Source of the DNA: Syngnathus acus | Taxonomy: Eukaryota > Chordata > Actinopteri > Syngnathiformes > Syngnathidae | Assembly: GCF_901709675.1 (NCBI RefSeq) | Contig: NC_051087.1 | Coordinates: 14,998,067-15,062,066 of the forward strand | Direction: 5' to 3' | DNA length: 64,000 nt | In this document: positions 1-9,700 of the stretch, one piece after another | How the letters are laid out: each line of letters opens with the position of its first letter | Numbering within the stretch: the first letter of the stretch is position 1 | Translations under genes and position numbers: made by a program | Notes under the pieces: model-generated | The model's input: only the letters and a program-made list of their open reading frames with translations | What the model was told of the DNA's origin: nothing | The model's database searches: none

Positions 1-85
1 TTGATCACAAGCAGCCCCCGCTACTCTCAGGCAAATGGGGAGGCGGAAGGCACGGTACGGACCATCAAAGACTTGTGGGAAAAAA
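1..85 (+). pseudogene. Ty3/gypsy-like integrase fragment, core part
   Basis: Frame 1 from base 1 reads [15 protein letters not shown] followed by TVRTIKDLW. This is the block around the third catalytic residue (the E of the DDE triad) of Ty3/gypsy retrotransposon integrases. The frame is lost near base 85 where L2-type LINE sequence begins, and integrase coding resumes near 1744. The rest of the element lies left of the window. It is a dead fragment. Confidence 0.75.
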
Positions 86-1483
86 ACAGCGACCACAGCA
101 GACAGCGTGAGGAGGACGCTTGCCGCTATCGACATCCGTAAGGCGGCGGGCCCGGACAACATCCCGGGTCGAGCGCTGAAGGACTGCGCTGGTGAGCTGA
201 CGGGTGTCTTCACGGACATCTTTAACACTTCCCTGCAGCAGGCCATCGTCCCGTCGTGTTTCAAAGCTGCCACCATCGTACCTGTGCCGAAGAAGCCTGC
301 TCCGTCCTGCTTCAATGACTACCGCCCCGTGGCACTTACGCCCATCATCATGAAGTGCTTTGAGCGGCTTGTCTTGGAGCACATCCGGTCAGTTCTCCCC
401 CCCACCATTGACCCCTTCCAGTTTGCGTACCGGGCCAAACGGTCCTCTGAGGATGCCATCTGCTCTGCCCTCCACTCGGCCCTCACCCACCTGGAGGGGA
501 AGGACTCGTATGTGAGGTTGCTGTTTGTGGACTTCAGTTCTGCCTTCAACACCATTGTGCCGCAGCGTCTCATCGGCAAACTTGACAAGCTGGGCCTCAG
601 TACCTGCCTCTGCAACTGGCTACTGGACTTCCTCTGTCAGAGGCCACAGGTGGTACGTGTTGGCGACAAGATCTCCGCCAGCATCACGCTGAGCACAGGG
701 GCCCCCCAAGGCTGCGTGCTCAGTCCGCTGCTCTTCACCCTCCTGACGCATGACTGCGCTGCCACCTGCAGCGGCAACCGCATAGTGAAGTTTGCTGACG
801 ACACGACTCTGGTGGGTCTCATCACCAAGGGAGACGAGACTCAATACAGGCTGGAGGTTGACCTTCTGACCGCGTGGTGCAGGGACAACAACCTCCTGCT
901 GAACGTCGACAAGACCAAGGAGATTGTTGTTGACTTCCGGAAGGGTCACGCCCAACACCTGCCGCTGACCATCGACGGTGCTGTGGTGGAGAGAGTGAGC
1001 AGCGCCAGGTTCCTGGGGGTGCACATCAGTGAGGATCTCTCCTGGTCCACCAACACCGCGTCGCTGGCGAAGAAGGCCCAGCGCCGCCTGTACTTCCTTC
1101 GGAAACTCAGGCGAGCGGGGGCTCCTCCGGCCGTCATGACTACTTTTTACCGCGGCACCATTGAGAGCGTCCTCTCCAGCTGTATTGCTGTCTGGGGTGG
1201 CAGCTGCACTGACCACGACTTGAAGGCCCTGCAGCGCATAGTGAAAACGGCTAGTAAGACTATTGGTGCTTCTCTCCCCTCCTTGACGGACATTTACACC
1301 TCCCATCTCACCCGCAAGGCGACCAAGATCGTGAGTGATGTGAGTCACCCCGCTCACTCTTTGTTTGAACTTCTGCCCTCTGGGAGGCGGTACAGGAGCC
1401 TGCGCTCCCGCACCACCAGACTTTCCAACAGCTTCGTACTCCAGGCTGTTAGGATCCTGAACTCGCTCCCCCTTTCAGCGTAA
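35..1483 (+). CDS. LINE reverse transcriptase ORF (L2/Rex1-like)
   Basis: The open frame is 482 codons, but LINE homology starts only near base 86, so the apparent start at 35 belongs to the host integrase sequence read in another frame and is not a real start. Visible RT motifs are [10 protein letters not shown], the motif A aspartate in [13 protein letters not shown], motif [14 protein letters not shown], the catalytic FADD (about residue 254) and [11 protein letters not shown]. The C-terminal [18 protein letters not shown] block is typical of fish L2/Rex1-type elements. No endonuclease domain is present. The enzyme would have made cDNA from LINE RNA at a nicked target. As a 5'-truncated insertion it is probably not expressed. 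Confidence 0.8.
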   Translation: MGRRKARYGPSKTCGKKTATTADSVRRTLAAIDIRKAAGPDNIPGRALKDCAGELTGVFTDIFNTSLQQAIVPSCFKAATIVPVPKKPAPSCFNDYRPVALTPIIMKCFERLVLEHIRSVLPPTIDPFQFAYRAKRSSEDAICSALHSALTHLEGKDSYVRLLFVDFSSAFNTIVPQRLIGKLDKLGLSTCLCNWLLDFLCQRPQVVRVGDKISASITLSTGAPQGCVLSPLLFTLLTHDCAATCSGNRIVKFADDTTLVGLITKGDETQYRLEVDLLTAWCRDNNLLLNVDKTKEIVVDFRKGHAQHLPLTIDGAVVERVSSARFLGVHISEDLSWSTNTASLAKKAQRRLYFLRKLRRAGAPPAVMTTFYRGTIESVLSSCIAVWGGSCTDHDLKALQRIVKTASKTIGASLPSLTDIYTSHLTRKATKIVSDVSHPAHSLFELLPSGRRYRSLRSRTTRLSNSFVLQAVRILNSLPLSA

Positions 1484-1740
1484 CGTCCTGTTCTTGCTGT
1501 ATGCGCACTGGCTCGGTTTTGCCCCTCTTATTAAATGGGTTATTGGTCTGTTATTTATTCATCGCTCATTTTATTTTATTTATTATTTATTATTTATGGT
1601 TTGTGCCTTCTTGTTTTTGTTTTGTGTCGCCTACTTGTATGTCTCGTCACCGTGGGATGGAGGAAACGGAATTTCGGTTTCTTTGTGTGTCTTGACATAT
1701 GAAGGGATTGACAATAAAGCTGACTTTGACTTTGACTTGA
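86..1740 (+). mobile_element. L2/Rex1-like non-LTR retrotransposon, 5'-truncated
   Basis: A reverse-transcriptase reading frame is followed by about 255 bases of T-rich 3' UTR and the tail GACTTTGACTTTGACTTG. The same 3' end recurs at 7579-8178 (+) and 28843-29728 (-), so this is a multi-copy family. It lies inside a gypsy-like integrase. A-rich sequence (GAAAAAAAC before, GAAAAAGAAC after) flanks both sides and may be the target duplication. The 5' end (ORF1, endonuclease) is missing. Confidence 0.85.
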
Positions 1741-2100
1741 AAAAGAACGCTACTGGCCTACAGGTCCACCCCGTTGGCACACAGATTCTCACCAGCACAG
1801 CTGCTGATGGGAAGAAACCTACGTACATCTCTACCACAATCAGCAGCCAAGCTGGATCCTAAGTGGCCAGACCTGCAGGCCTTTTGCATAAAGGAGAAAA
1901 AAAAGAGGATTAGGCAGGCCACAAACTACATCCTGAGACACCGTTCCCTCCCACAACTGACTACTGGTCAGAAAGTTTGGATTACCACTGAGAGAACCAC
2001 AGGAGCTGTCATCAGATCAGCCAACACTCCGAGGTATTATGTGGCAGAGACCGACAGGCGTCTACTCAGAAGAAACAGAAGTCACCTCTGACCTACAGGG
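1741..2100 (+). pseudogene. Ty3/gypsy-like integrase fragment, C-terminal part
   Basis: Directly after the L2 tail the + strand reads LLAYRSTP, then FSPAQLLMGR and TGQKVWI, and ends with a TGA at about 2089. This is the C-terminal half of a gypsy integrase and continues the fragment at 1-85. Bases 2092-2208 show no further recognisable coding sequence and probably belong to the same element. Confidence 0.75.
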
Positions 2101-2208
2101 ACTGTTACCAGATTTGGTCGGGTGACAAAGCCGCCTGAAAAATTGGACTTGTGAATGAAACGAACAACGACACTTATGTTCCCAAAGAACAAAGATGAGG
2201 GGAAAAAA

Positions 2209-2262
2209 GATTTGACAGGTGAGTCACGCCCTCTGCTGTCCGTTCACCCCTCCAGAATGCTG
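2209..2262 (-). repeat. Inverted 3'-end fragment of the Penelope element
   Basis: Bases 2209-2262 are the reverse complement of about 4677-4738 (shared landmark GTCACGCCCTCTGCTGTCC). The fragment abuts the direct terminal repeat head to head, so the left edge holds a palindromic junction around TTTGACAGGTGAGTC/GACTCACCTGTCAAA. Confidence 0.8.
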
Positions 2263-2268
2263 AGATTT

Positions 2269-2420
2269 GACTCACCTGTCAAATCTGACAGGTGAGCCAC
2301 ACCTTCATTCATCAGCTGATAAAGACGTGTCACAACTACACCAGTGACACTCTGATGAAGGCGGAAGTACATGCCGAAACATGTCAGGTAAATCAACCAA
2401 CATAATTTGTCGGTGATAAA
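2269..2420 (+). repeat. Left terminal repeat (pLTR) of Penelope element 1
   Basis: This segment matches 4722-4877 in the same orientation, from GACTCACCTGTCAAATC through CATCAGCTGATAAAG and CTGATGAAGGCGGAAGTAC to the ATAATTTGTC...GTGATAAA end. Terminal repeats of this kind are characteristic of Penelope-like elements. Confidence 0.82.
2340..2395 (+). ncRNA. Hammerhead ribozyme motif (Penelope pLTR)
   Basis: The conserved hammerhead core is complete: CTGATGA at 2352-2358, stem II GGCG/TGCC, GAAA at 2376-2379, and a two-base-pair stem III (AC/GT) ending in GTC at 2383-2385, the expected cleavage site. Penelope-like elements are known to encode minimal type I hammerheads with very short stem III in their terminal repeats. 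Stem I is weak here (U-A, C-G, then a bulge), so activity may need dimeric RNA. Confidence 0.7.
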
Positions 2421-2820
2421 AAAAACAGTAAAATCTATAAGTGAAGACAAAATGAACGTAGTACAGCTATTACGAGAAAGTTACGGAGAGAAATGCGTCA
2501 AGGAATTTCACCTCCTGGAAAAGCTGACGAAGAAACGGGCTCGCTGCTGGAACCACCTGAGGTTCAACCAACGCTGCCGGGATGAAGAGGTAACGCCGGC
2601 CAGCCTGACAGTCAAGAACCCGATCCCAACCAGGAACGCGGAGAGAATTATCAGGAGAGTGCGGATGACTCTGGTCAAAGAACGGATGCGATGCACAACC
2701 AACAAACTCAACAACATCAACAGTGAACTACAGCGACTGACGGAGCAGTTCAAACACCGGTATTCCCTGGACCATAACACGGCACAAACTCACACAGGCA
2801 GAGCGCAGCATACTGGCTAA
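2407..2820 (+). CDS. Penelope element 1, N-terminal region of the polyprotein
   Basis: 137 codons, basic and helical. It contains [16 protein letters not shown] and the Lys/Arg-rich segment [19 protein letters not shown], followed by a TAA. The same region in copy 2 (about 57925-58260) is 90% or more alike by eye but has a TGA at the codon that is CGA here. This conserved N-terminal extension precedes the RT in Poseidon/Neptune-type Penelope elements. Bases 2821-2883 would link it to the RT; alignment with copy 2 shows sequence has been lost there. Confidence 0.65.
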   Translation: MSVIKKTVKSISEDKMNVVQLLRESYGEKCVKEFHLLEKLTKKRARCWNHLRFNQRCRDEEVTPASLTVKNPIPTRNAERIIRRVRMTLVKERMRCTTNKLNNINSELQRLTEQFKHRYSLDHNTAQTHTGRAQHTG

Positions 2821-2883
2821 GGACTCAACTACGCAATCACACCCAAAAACATACCCCACGAGGATTTCATTTTAGCCACGGAG

Positions 2884-4166
2884 TTGGCATGCGAAAAAAT
2901 ACACAATCCAGGACAGAAAGCAGCACTACGTAATGAAATTGCAGGTATACTAAAAATGGCTAAATCACCACCCGGCAATGTTACCAAACAGGAAGCAAGA
3001 GCAATGAATACACTAGCAAAAAATAAAGACATCACAATCCTCCCAGCAGACAAAGACAGAACAACAGTAATCATGGACACAGACACTTACGAAGAACAGA
3101 TGCGACAGTTACTACAGGACGACACCTATGAAGTGGTTAGAAAAAGACCCAACAGAAGACAAGAAAAAAACTCAAAGCATTACTTAAACCACTACTTATT
3201 GAAAATAAAATAGACAAACAGTCATACAATCACTTAGTACCCACAGCAAACATCATCCCCAGGATCTATGGCACGCCAAAAATCCATAAACCAGGTACAC
3301 CTCTCCGCCCCATTGTAGACAGCATAGGATCAGTTACATACAACCTTTCAAAAGCACTCACAGAAATAATGAAACCACTACTAGGACTCACAGATCAACA
3401 CTGCAAAAACTCAAAACAACTCGCCACAGAACTCACCCACATAAAAGTACAGAAAGATGAAATGTTCATATCACATGATGTCATTTCATTCTTCACAAAA
3501 ACACCCACACAGGCCACCATACACATAGTACATGACAGATTATTAGCAGACAGGACACTCAAGAAACGCACAAATTTAAGTGTACAGGTCATCACTCAAC
3601 TCCTCCATTTCACCGCCACTTCCACATACTTCCAATACAGGAACACAATTTACAGACAAAAAAAAGGATTCCCCATGGGAGACCCACTTTCTGCCATCCT
3701 GTGCAACTTTTTCATGGAGGACTTGGAACAAAAAGCACTCTCAACAGCCCCGGACATATACAAACCCACATTACACCTCACAGACCATCTCAACACCATA
3801 GACACCACCGGCAATATCAAATTCACTCACGAAGAGGAAACAGATCGATCCATAGCCTTTCTAGACATCAACATACATCACACAGACAACGGAGATATCA
3901 AAATAAAAGTACACAGAAAACCCACACACGCCGACCAATACCTCCTCTGGACATCTGAACACCCCACTATACATAAACTGTCTGTAGTCAGAACATTACA
4001 CGAACGCACAACAATAATCACGGACCCGGAGTACAGAACACAGGAAGAAAAACTCATACAACATGCACTTAAAAGATGTCAGTATCCACAATGGGCAATA
4101 AATAAAGGTGCAGGGAAGGTCGAAAACAAAAACAACACAGGGAGGAAAGAAAAAACAAACAAGTAA
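2884..4166 (+). pseudogene. Penelope-type reverse transcriptase, frameshifted and missing YVDD
   Basis: The first part (2884-3213) reads [19 protein letters not shown] to [20 protein letters not shown] net frameshift follows near 3135-3175: compared with copy 2 there is one extra base in GTTAGAAAAAGACC and two fewer in the A run after AGACAAG. RT coding resumes in another frame, with [19 protein letters not shown], motif [15 protein letters not shown] and motif [19 protein letters not shown]. At about 3768 an in-frame 54-nt deletion relative to copy 2 removes 18 residues that include the catalytic Tyr-Val-Asp-Asp. The protein would be inactive even without the frameshift. Confidence 0.85.
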
Positions 4167-4181
4167 ACAAGAACAAGAGGA

Positions 4182-4724
4182 ATGGTGACGTTGCCGTACG
4201 TGAGAGGGATTACGGAACGCATCCAAAGAACCATGAGAAAATACAACATTAACACACCTGTCAAACCACACACAATACTCCGTCAGATACTGGTTCAGCC
4301 AAAGGATAGAATCCACCCGGAAAACAAATGCAACTCCATATACGAGATCCCATGTAGATCATGCAATAAATCATACATCGGGGAGACAGGGAGGAACTTC
4401 ATTACAAGAAAAACAGAACACAAGAAGGAGTGTGAGAAGGAGACAGCAACAAGACAAACAAGAGCAATAAAACAACAAGTAGAACAAGAACACTACAAGT
4501 CAGCCATCACCGACCACTGCAAAAGAGAGAATCACATCATGGACTGGGAAAACGCCAGAGTCATCTGCACTGAAAAAAACAAACATCAGCGTTGGATCAG
4601 GGAGGCCATCGAGTTCCGCAAGCGGGGCCCGAGGACCATCAACAGAGACGAACGAGGGAGCTTTCATGCTCTCTACCACCTGGAGCAGCATTCTGGAGGG
4701 GTGAACGGACAGCAGAGGGCGTGA
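4182..4724 (+). CDS. Penelope GIY-YIG endonuclease domain
   Basis: 180 codons in a frame offset from the RT fragment. The domain reads [20 protein letters not shown], i.e. the IY...YIG core with the CxxC pair typical of Penelope endonucleases, then [10 protein letters not shown], an H/N region ([20 protein letters not shown]) and the catalytic E region [11 protein letters not shown]. In Penelope-like elements this domain nicks target DNA for target-primed reverse transcription. The start is arbitrary: in an intact element it is fused to the RT. Confidence 0.8.
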   Translation: MVTLPYVRGITERIQRTMRKYNINTPVKPHTILRQILVQPKDRIHPENKCNSIYEIPCRSCNKSYIGETGRNFITRKTEHKKECEKETATRQTRAIKQQVEQEHYKSAITDHCKRENHIMDWENARVICTEKNKHQRWIREAIEFRKRGPRTINRDERGSFHALYHLEQHSGGVNGQQRA

Positions 4725-4877
4725 CTCACCTGTCAAATCTGACAGGTGAGCCACACCTTCATTCATCAGCTGATAAAGGCGCGTCACAACTTCACCAGTG
4801 ACACTCTGATGAAGGCGGAAGTACACACTGAAACATGACAGGTAAATCAACCTAAATAATTTGTCTGTGATAAAAGA
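4722..4877 (+). repeat. Right terminal repeat (pLTR) of Penelope element 1
   Basis: Direct repeat of 2269-2420, ending near GTCTGTGATAAAAG. It carries a second hammerhead core (CTGATGA 4806-4812, GAAAC about 4830-4834), but stem II is damaged (GGCG facing CACT) and the GTC cleavage triplet has become GAC, so this copy is probably not a working ribozyme. Confidence 0.8.
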
Positions 4878-5331
4878 TTAAATTAGATTCAAATTTATTG
4901 TCAATGTACAATACAAGTACAGTACAGCGAAAAGAACCAGTAAAATAAAAAAAATAAAGAAAATATTATTAATATTATTATTATTACAGTAGCTTAATCA
5001 ACGTGCTGCACATCGCTCTCAATTTAAAGACCCCTTTCTTTCGTTGGGTAATAATATGCTCTGAATGTTGAAAGTGATTCCATTGATCTTTTTCCAGTAT
5101 CCGTTTGATTTCTTTAAATGTGCACCTTCAATTGTGTCTGTTTTTCACACATTTCAATCCCCAGGTTTAATCAATTACATTGCGTGTTCAAATGCTTCTG
5201 GCCCAGCCCCTCTGTCAAATATTTGAACCCATTCTGGCCCGCGAGTCAAAAAGTTTGCCAGCCCCTGCTTTATGCCGACATTGATGTTTTAATTTTGTTT
5301 TTGTTGGCTTGTAGTTGATGGTGTTATTATA
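4878..5331. other. Non-coding stretch with decayed repeat ends
   Basis: AT-rich. Bases about 4880-4930 (TTTATTGTCAATGTACAATAC) look like a reversed LINE 3' end of the L2 type. Bases about 5205-5275 (CTGGCCCGCGAGTCAAAAAGTTTGCCA) match the end of the hAT element at 55961-57246 in reverse. I see nothing else. Confidence 0.5.
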
Positions 5332-6044
5332 TACCGTAATTTCCGGACTATAAGCCGCACCGGACTATAAGCCGCACCAGCTAAAATTCGGGGATATTTT
5401 AGTTTTTTTCTTATATAAGCCGCACCGGACTATAAGCCGCACGTGCACACGCATTTTTTACAAAGAAAGACAGTACACAGAAAGCCTTTTTAAAGTTTTA
5501 ATAACATACTTTAACATGTCTTTCTAAACATTGCCTGTGACGCACCAGTAGTACCGCAGCAACACGGAAGTGTGCACGCGAGTTATTAACAAAGAAAGAC
5601 TGGACACAGAAAGCTTTTTTAAAGTTTGAATAACATACCTTAACATTTCTTTCCAAACACTGCCTGTGAGGCGGCAGTAATACCGCAGCAACACGGAAGT
5701 AACACAGCACTAATAGGGTTTGATTAAATAAAACATACTAGTAAAAGTAAAATAAAGAGCTTCATCGTCTTCATCTTCCTCCTGTGCACTGAAACCATCG
5801 AAGTCTTCCTCCTCAGTGTCCGATTGGAATAGCGTTAGATATCCTTCGCCTCGCACTTTCTCAGTCTCACTTTCGTCGTCGCTTTTATGCATTTCTTCGA
5901 GTGTGATGAGGGTCTGTTCATGCTAATTTTATTCATGCACGAAGCGCTAAATTACATTAAACTAGCGAGCGACACGTATAGCTCCAGAGTAGACGGGACC
6001 ACGAAATAAAGAAAAGGGTGATGCAACACAATGTCATCAACATC

Positions 6045-6095
6045 GACTGCCTTTAGCTTAAAAGCGGCATCATATGCATTTCTTTTGTCCCCCAT
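6045..6095 (-). pseudogene. Transposase N-terminus remnant
   Basis: The minus strand from the ATG at 6095 reads MGDKRNAYDAAFKLKAVD, the N-terminal helix-turn-helix start seen in pogo/Tigger-like transposases. It then loses similarity. It belongs to the TIR element spanning 5334-7308. Confidence 0.5.
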
Positions 6096-6144
6096 AATGA
6101 CGGTTTGTGTATAAAAGCTTCCTTTCAGTAATGTCCGTCTTGAC

Positions 6145-6964
6145 CATAGGTCGGCAACCCATGGCTCCGGAGCCACATGTGGCTCTTTCATCCTTCTGTT
6201 GTGGCTCCCTGTGACTTTGGAAAATGAGTATTTTATAAAAATTAAATTTTATTTTAGTTTGTTCATTTTAAAATATAATTCTGAATTTGAAGATTATGGT
6301 AAACTTGTAACATTAAAATTAAACGTTTTTAATATTTTTACCGCCCAAAATATGCGTCACATCCGCCGATGTGCGACATTCGAATTCCTGGCGTCCCTCA
6401 CGTCTGGCTGCCGGCGTTTTTCCAGCACACTACCAGCGTGATAACTATATATTAAGTGAAGTAGTCGTTTTTTTTAATTCAGGAGGACAAGTGGCTGCAC
6501 ACTCCAGTACACGCAATGGGACAGAAGCAGACTGCGTATTTTTTTGGTTAGCATTGTTCGTTCAGTGCTGGTGGATAATATTTGGATACGTTTGGATTTT
6601 TATCTCATAAATAAGAGGACGGGTGACTGCAGGTTGTTTGCATTTTTTGTTCAGTGGGTTGGGTAAGTTTGGATTTTTATTTCTTAAATGCGAGGACTCA
6701 AATAGACACCGGGTATTTTATTTGAAATTAAGCATCAACCAAGTGTAAAATGCTTTTTGTTACATGCAGAAATAAAATTCTGTGTTCTCTGCAGCAGTTC
6801 GTTGATTTCATTTTCATAAATGCAATAGTTTTTTGTACATAGCATAATATATACATGCATAATATATATAATGATGTCAAAATGGGTTGTGGCTCCGGGT
6901 GCTTTCTTTTCATTGGGGGGCGGTCCCAAATGGCTCTTTGAGTAAAAAAGGTTGCCGACTCCTG
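6145..6964. mobile_element. Non-autonomous hAT element, 820 bp
   Basis: The ends CATAGGTCGGCAACC and GGTTGCCGACTCCTG are imperfect inverted repeats of the hAT (Charlie-like) type. They are flanked by a perfect 8-bp duplication GTCTTGAC (6137-6144 and 6965-6972), as expected for hAT insertion. No transposase is visible. The right end recurs as a solo fragment at about 12117-12208. Confidence 0.82.
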
Positions 6965-7088
6965 GTCTTGACAAACTAGCACGTCTTCTTCGGCGCATTA
7001 TCTCTTCTTCGTCTGTCTCGCTCTTGCTTCCTGCTAGAGCGCCCCCTGGAGGCTGTAAAAATCCATAAATACGCCGCGCCGCCATTTA

Positions 7089-7172
7089 AGCTCTATTTCC
7101 CTCTTTGACAGCCAAATCGATTGCTTTTAACTTCAAAGCTGCATCAAATGCATTTCTTCGTGTGTTTTCCAT
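7089..7172 (-). pseudogene. Second transposase N-terminus remnant
   Basis: The minus strand from the ATG at 7172 reads MENTRRNAFDAALKLKAIDL then AVKEGNRA and a stop. It is parallel to the remnant at 6045-6095, showing that the parent element carries a duplicated or recombined transposase start. Confidence 0.5.
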
Positions 7173-7578
7173 GATGAGGGTGTGTGCGTGATGCGCGAAA
7201 TGTTCAAAACACAAACTAGCACGTCTTCTTCGGCGCATTATCTCTTCTTCGTCTGTCTCGCTCTTTTTTGGGGGAAAAAAGTTGCGGCTTATAGTCCGGA
7301 AATTACGGTATATCGAATGTGTTTGTGTTTGAATAAAAGGTTGAACAAAAAAAAACGTTTATTATTTTGGGGACTCCAACTCATATAACAACGTAAAACA
7401 CATATACATATTGTCATATAAAGCAGTTAACCAAATGTCTGATTTTTATATTTTGATTGGCGAATATAAAAACAAGGAGTAAAACACCAGACAAGTTATA
7501 ACTTAAATGTTTAGTAAAATAATAATAATAATAATAAAAGTACATCTCGAACCAGCAATCTAATGTGAAACTGCAGTC

Positions 7579-8178
7579 GATACCATTGAGAGCGTCCTCT
7601 CCAGCTGTATTGCTGTTTGGGGTGGCAGCTGCACTGACTACGACTTGAAGGCCCTGCAGCGCATAGTGAAAACAGCTAGTAAGACTATTGGTGCTTCTCT
7701 CCCCTCCTTGAAGGACATTTACACCTCCCATCTCACCCGCAAGGCGACCAAGATTGTGAGTGATGTGAGTCACCCCGCTCACTCTTTGTTTGATCTTCTG
7801 CCCTCTGGGAGGCGGTACAGGAGCCTGCGCTCCCGCACCACCAGACTCTCCAACAGCTTCGTACTCCAGGCTGTTAGGATCCTGAACTCGCTCCCCCTTT
7901 CAGCGTAGCGTCCTGTTCTTGCTGTCTGCTGTATGCACACTGGCTCGGTTTTGCCCCTCTTATTTATTGGGTTATTGGTTTATTATTTATTCATCGCTCA
8001 TTTTATTTATTATTTATTATTTATTATTTATGGTTTGTGCCTTCTTGTTTTTGTTTTGTGTCGCCTACTTGTATGTCTCGTCACCGTGGGATGGAGGAAA
8101 CGGAATTTCGGTTTCTTTGTGTGTCTTGACATATGAAGGGATTGACAATAAAGCTGACTTTGACTTTGACTTTGATAT
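7579..8178 (+). mobile_element. L2/Rex1-like LINE, 3' fragment
   Basis: This is the same family as 86-1740, beginning at the codons for [15 protein letters not shown] and continuing through [18 protein letters not shown], a stop, the T-rich UTR and the TGACTTTGACTTTGA tail. The copies are nearly identical over the shared 600 bp. Strong 5' truncation is typical of LINE insertion. Confidence 0.85.
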
Positions 8179-8216
8179 ATTGAAAAACAATATTTAGGCA
8201 TATATATGCATACATG

Positions 8217-8370
8217 CAGAGATGGGGACTCGAGTCACTGTGACTTGGACTCGAGTCGACTCGAGTCGCTGTTTTGATGACTTGTGACTTGACAAAAATA
8301 AAAAAACTTGAGACTCGACATGGACTTGGAAGTTAAAGACTCGGGACTTGACTTGAGACACGATGACTTG
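8217..8370. mobile_element. Left terminus of a nested hAT-type element
   Basis: CAGAGATGGGGACTCGAGTC followed by many ACTTG/ACTCGAG repeats. A reversed counterpart ends at 24404 (GGTCCCATCTCTG) and related ends lie at about 20620-20718 and 35274-35393. The 8 bp outside the two ends (CATACATG and CACATTGC) do not match, so I cannot prove that they bound one insertion. Confidence 0.55.
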
Positions 8371-9239
8371 AATGGCTTCCGTGTTATTTAGTTTATGTTT
8401 TCAGTTTGAATCAGGGCCGGTTCTAGGAATGCACATAAGAGGGGGCAGTCAGAAATGTGAAGGGGGCATGTTTTTTTTTTTTTACACATTTTTATCACTT
8501 TTTGTGTTTTCATCACGGCAGTTGTTAGCTGTGTGCCCAGATCTCAACCTGGAGAAGTGGATTGCACTGTCAGGCCTCTACACTAAGACCTGTCCAGCTT
8601 GGGTGTCCCACCTGAAGACTAAAGCTTCTGCTGGTATAGCTCTTAGGGTCACTGAGGCAAGCAAACCCCCTGACCACAATAAGGTGGCAATCCCTCAGGG
8701 GGGGGAACTGAAAAATAAATGAATTAAATAAATGAAAAGTAAAATAAAATACCCTTCATCCAGATTTCAACAACCAAGCAATAACCATTTTCAACAACAT
8801 AACATTCATCTTAACTGGATGGCCTAATTCTCAAAATCATTTCATGCTAAAGGAAAGACTTGTCACTATCATCAATATTTACAAAACTGAAAGGAAGTCT
8901 TATGAAAATAAAATCATCAAACATCAAGTTCTCAAACTAATTTATAAAAACAGAAACATTTATAATTTTTTATTTATTAGCTAATAACTCAAAATAGTTA
9001 GGGAACTGATTTGTACAACACAACAGTTACAGAACAGAACATTTAACATAACTTTTTTTTCTTCTTTTTTTTTATGTATTTTTTTATTAGCAACTTAATA
9101 ACTAAAATCTCCTCCTTTCTCATTATTTTTTCTCCCCACTCCACTCGACAACAAAATAGTTAGGGAACTAATTTGTACAACATAACAGTTACAGAGCAGA
9201 ACATATAACACATAACTTTTTTTTAATGTATTTTTTCAT
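8371..9239. other. Unresolved stretch
   Basis: Contains CAGGGCCGGTTCTAGG near 8412 and a short GC-neutral segment (8520-8700) with a 60-codon open stretch of unknown identity, then AT-rich DNA with a duplicated segment (about 8990-9090 and 9160-9290 share AATAGTTAGGGAACT and CTAAAATCTCCTCCTTTCTC). I see no gene. Confidence 0.4.
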
Positions 9240-9297
9240 TAGCAACTTAATAACTAAAATCTCCTCCTTTCTCACAATTTTTTCTTCCCACTCCACT

Positions 9298-9549
9298 CTA
9301 CAACACCAGTCTCCTATTTCCTTGTGCAAAAACTCTCACAAATTCATCCATATCCAAGTTACTCGTTATGGACCTCTCATGGGCTAAGATGACCAAATTT
9401 ATCTTTCGCTTGTGTAACATGGTGCGACGATAAGGGGTTAGGACCCGTGACAATGTGAACAAGGAACGCTCACACGATGCTGAAGACACACCAATTACCA
9501 GGGCTGTTACATACAATTTATGCAACTCAGGAAAAGATTCAAGATTCAA
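9298..9549 (-). pseudogene. hAT transposase, C-terminal dimerisation (hATC) domain
   Basis: The minus strand reads ESFPELHKLYVTALVIGVSS then ASCERSLFTLSRVLTPYRRT. SSASCERSFS-like sequence plus a following R-x(2-3)-M is the hallmark of the hAT C-terminal dimerisation domain. It is the downstream end of the transposase encoded at 9736-11800 and is separated from it by a short LINE 3'-end insertion. Confidence 0.82.
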
Positions 9550-9700
9550 GATTCAAGAGTTTTTTATTCGCCATGTTTGAGCGTGCCAAACAAGGAATTT
9601 GACTTCGGTAAAACACACCCTCTGTTCAACATTTAGGTGACTAACAACACTCAGGACATGTGAAAAATGGCAAAAACAGTGTAGACAAATTCAAAAAAGG
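9541..9700 (-). mobile_element. LINE 3'-end fragment inside hAT transposase
   Basis: GATTCAAGATTCAAGATTCAAG followed by TTTTTTATTCGCCATGTTTG and AACAAGGAATTTGACTT looks like the reversed 3' end (repeat tail plus UTR) of an L2-type LINE. It interrupts the hAT reading frame between the RNase-H-like core and the hATC domain. Confidence 0.5.

Larger units (their letters stand above)
2209..4877 (+). mobile_element. Penelope-like element 1 (direct terminal repeats)
   Basis: The order is a short inverted copy of the element's 3' body end (2209-2262), terminal repeat (2269-2420), N-terminal region, Penelope-type reverse transcriptase, GIY-YIG endonuclease, and a second terminal repeat in the same orientation (4722-4877). 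A second copy lies at 57671-60716. Frameshifts and a deletion of the RT catalytic motif make this copy inactive. Confidence 0.88.
5334..7308 (-). mobile_element. Pogo/mariner-like TIR element with TA target site
   Basis: The terminal inverted repeat is CCGTAATTTCCGGACTATAA at 5334 and its reverse complement ending at 7308, flanked by TA on both sides (5332-5333, 7309-7310). GGACTATAAGCCGCAC is repeated in the left subterminal region. Inside are two remnants of a transposase N-terminus on the minus strand, an acidic minus-strand segment (about 5710-5892, DTEEEDFDGFSAQEEDEDDE), a tandem duplication of about 125 bp (5461-5705), a 55-bp duplication (about 6970-7024 and 7212-7266), and a hAT insertion. 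It is inactive. Confidence 0.72.

Noticed and set aside
620-1357. 245-codon open frame on the minus strand
   Set aside because: It is antisense to the LINE reverse transcriptase with clear RT motifs on the other strand. Its openness comes from GC-rich codon use.
8372-8722. 116-codon open frame near 8.4 kb
   Set aside because: It runs across a poly-T tract and two different repeat segments. No family was recognised.
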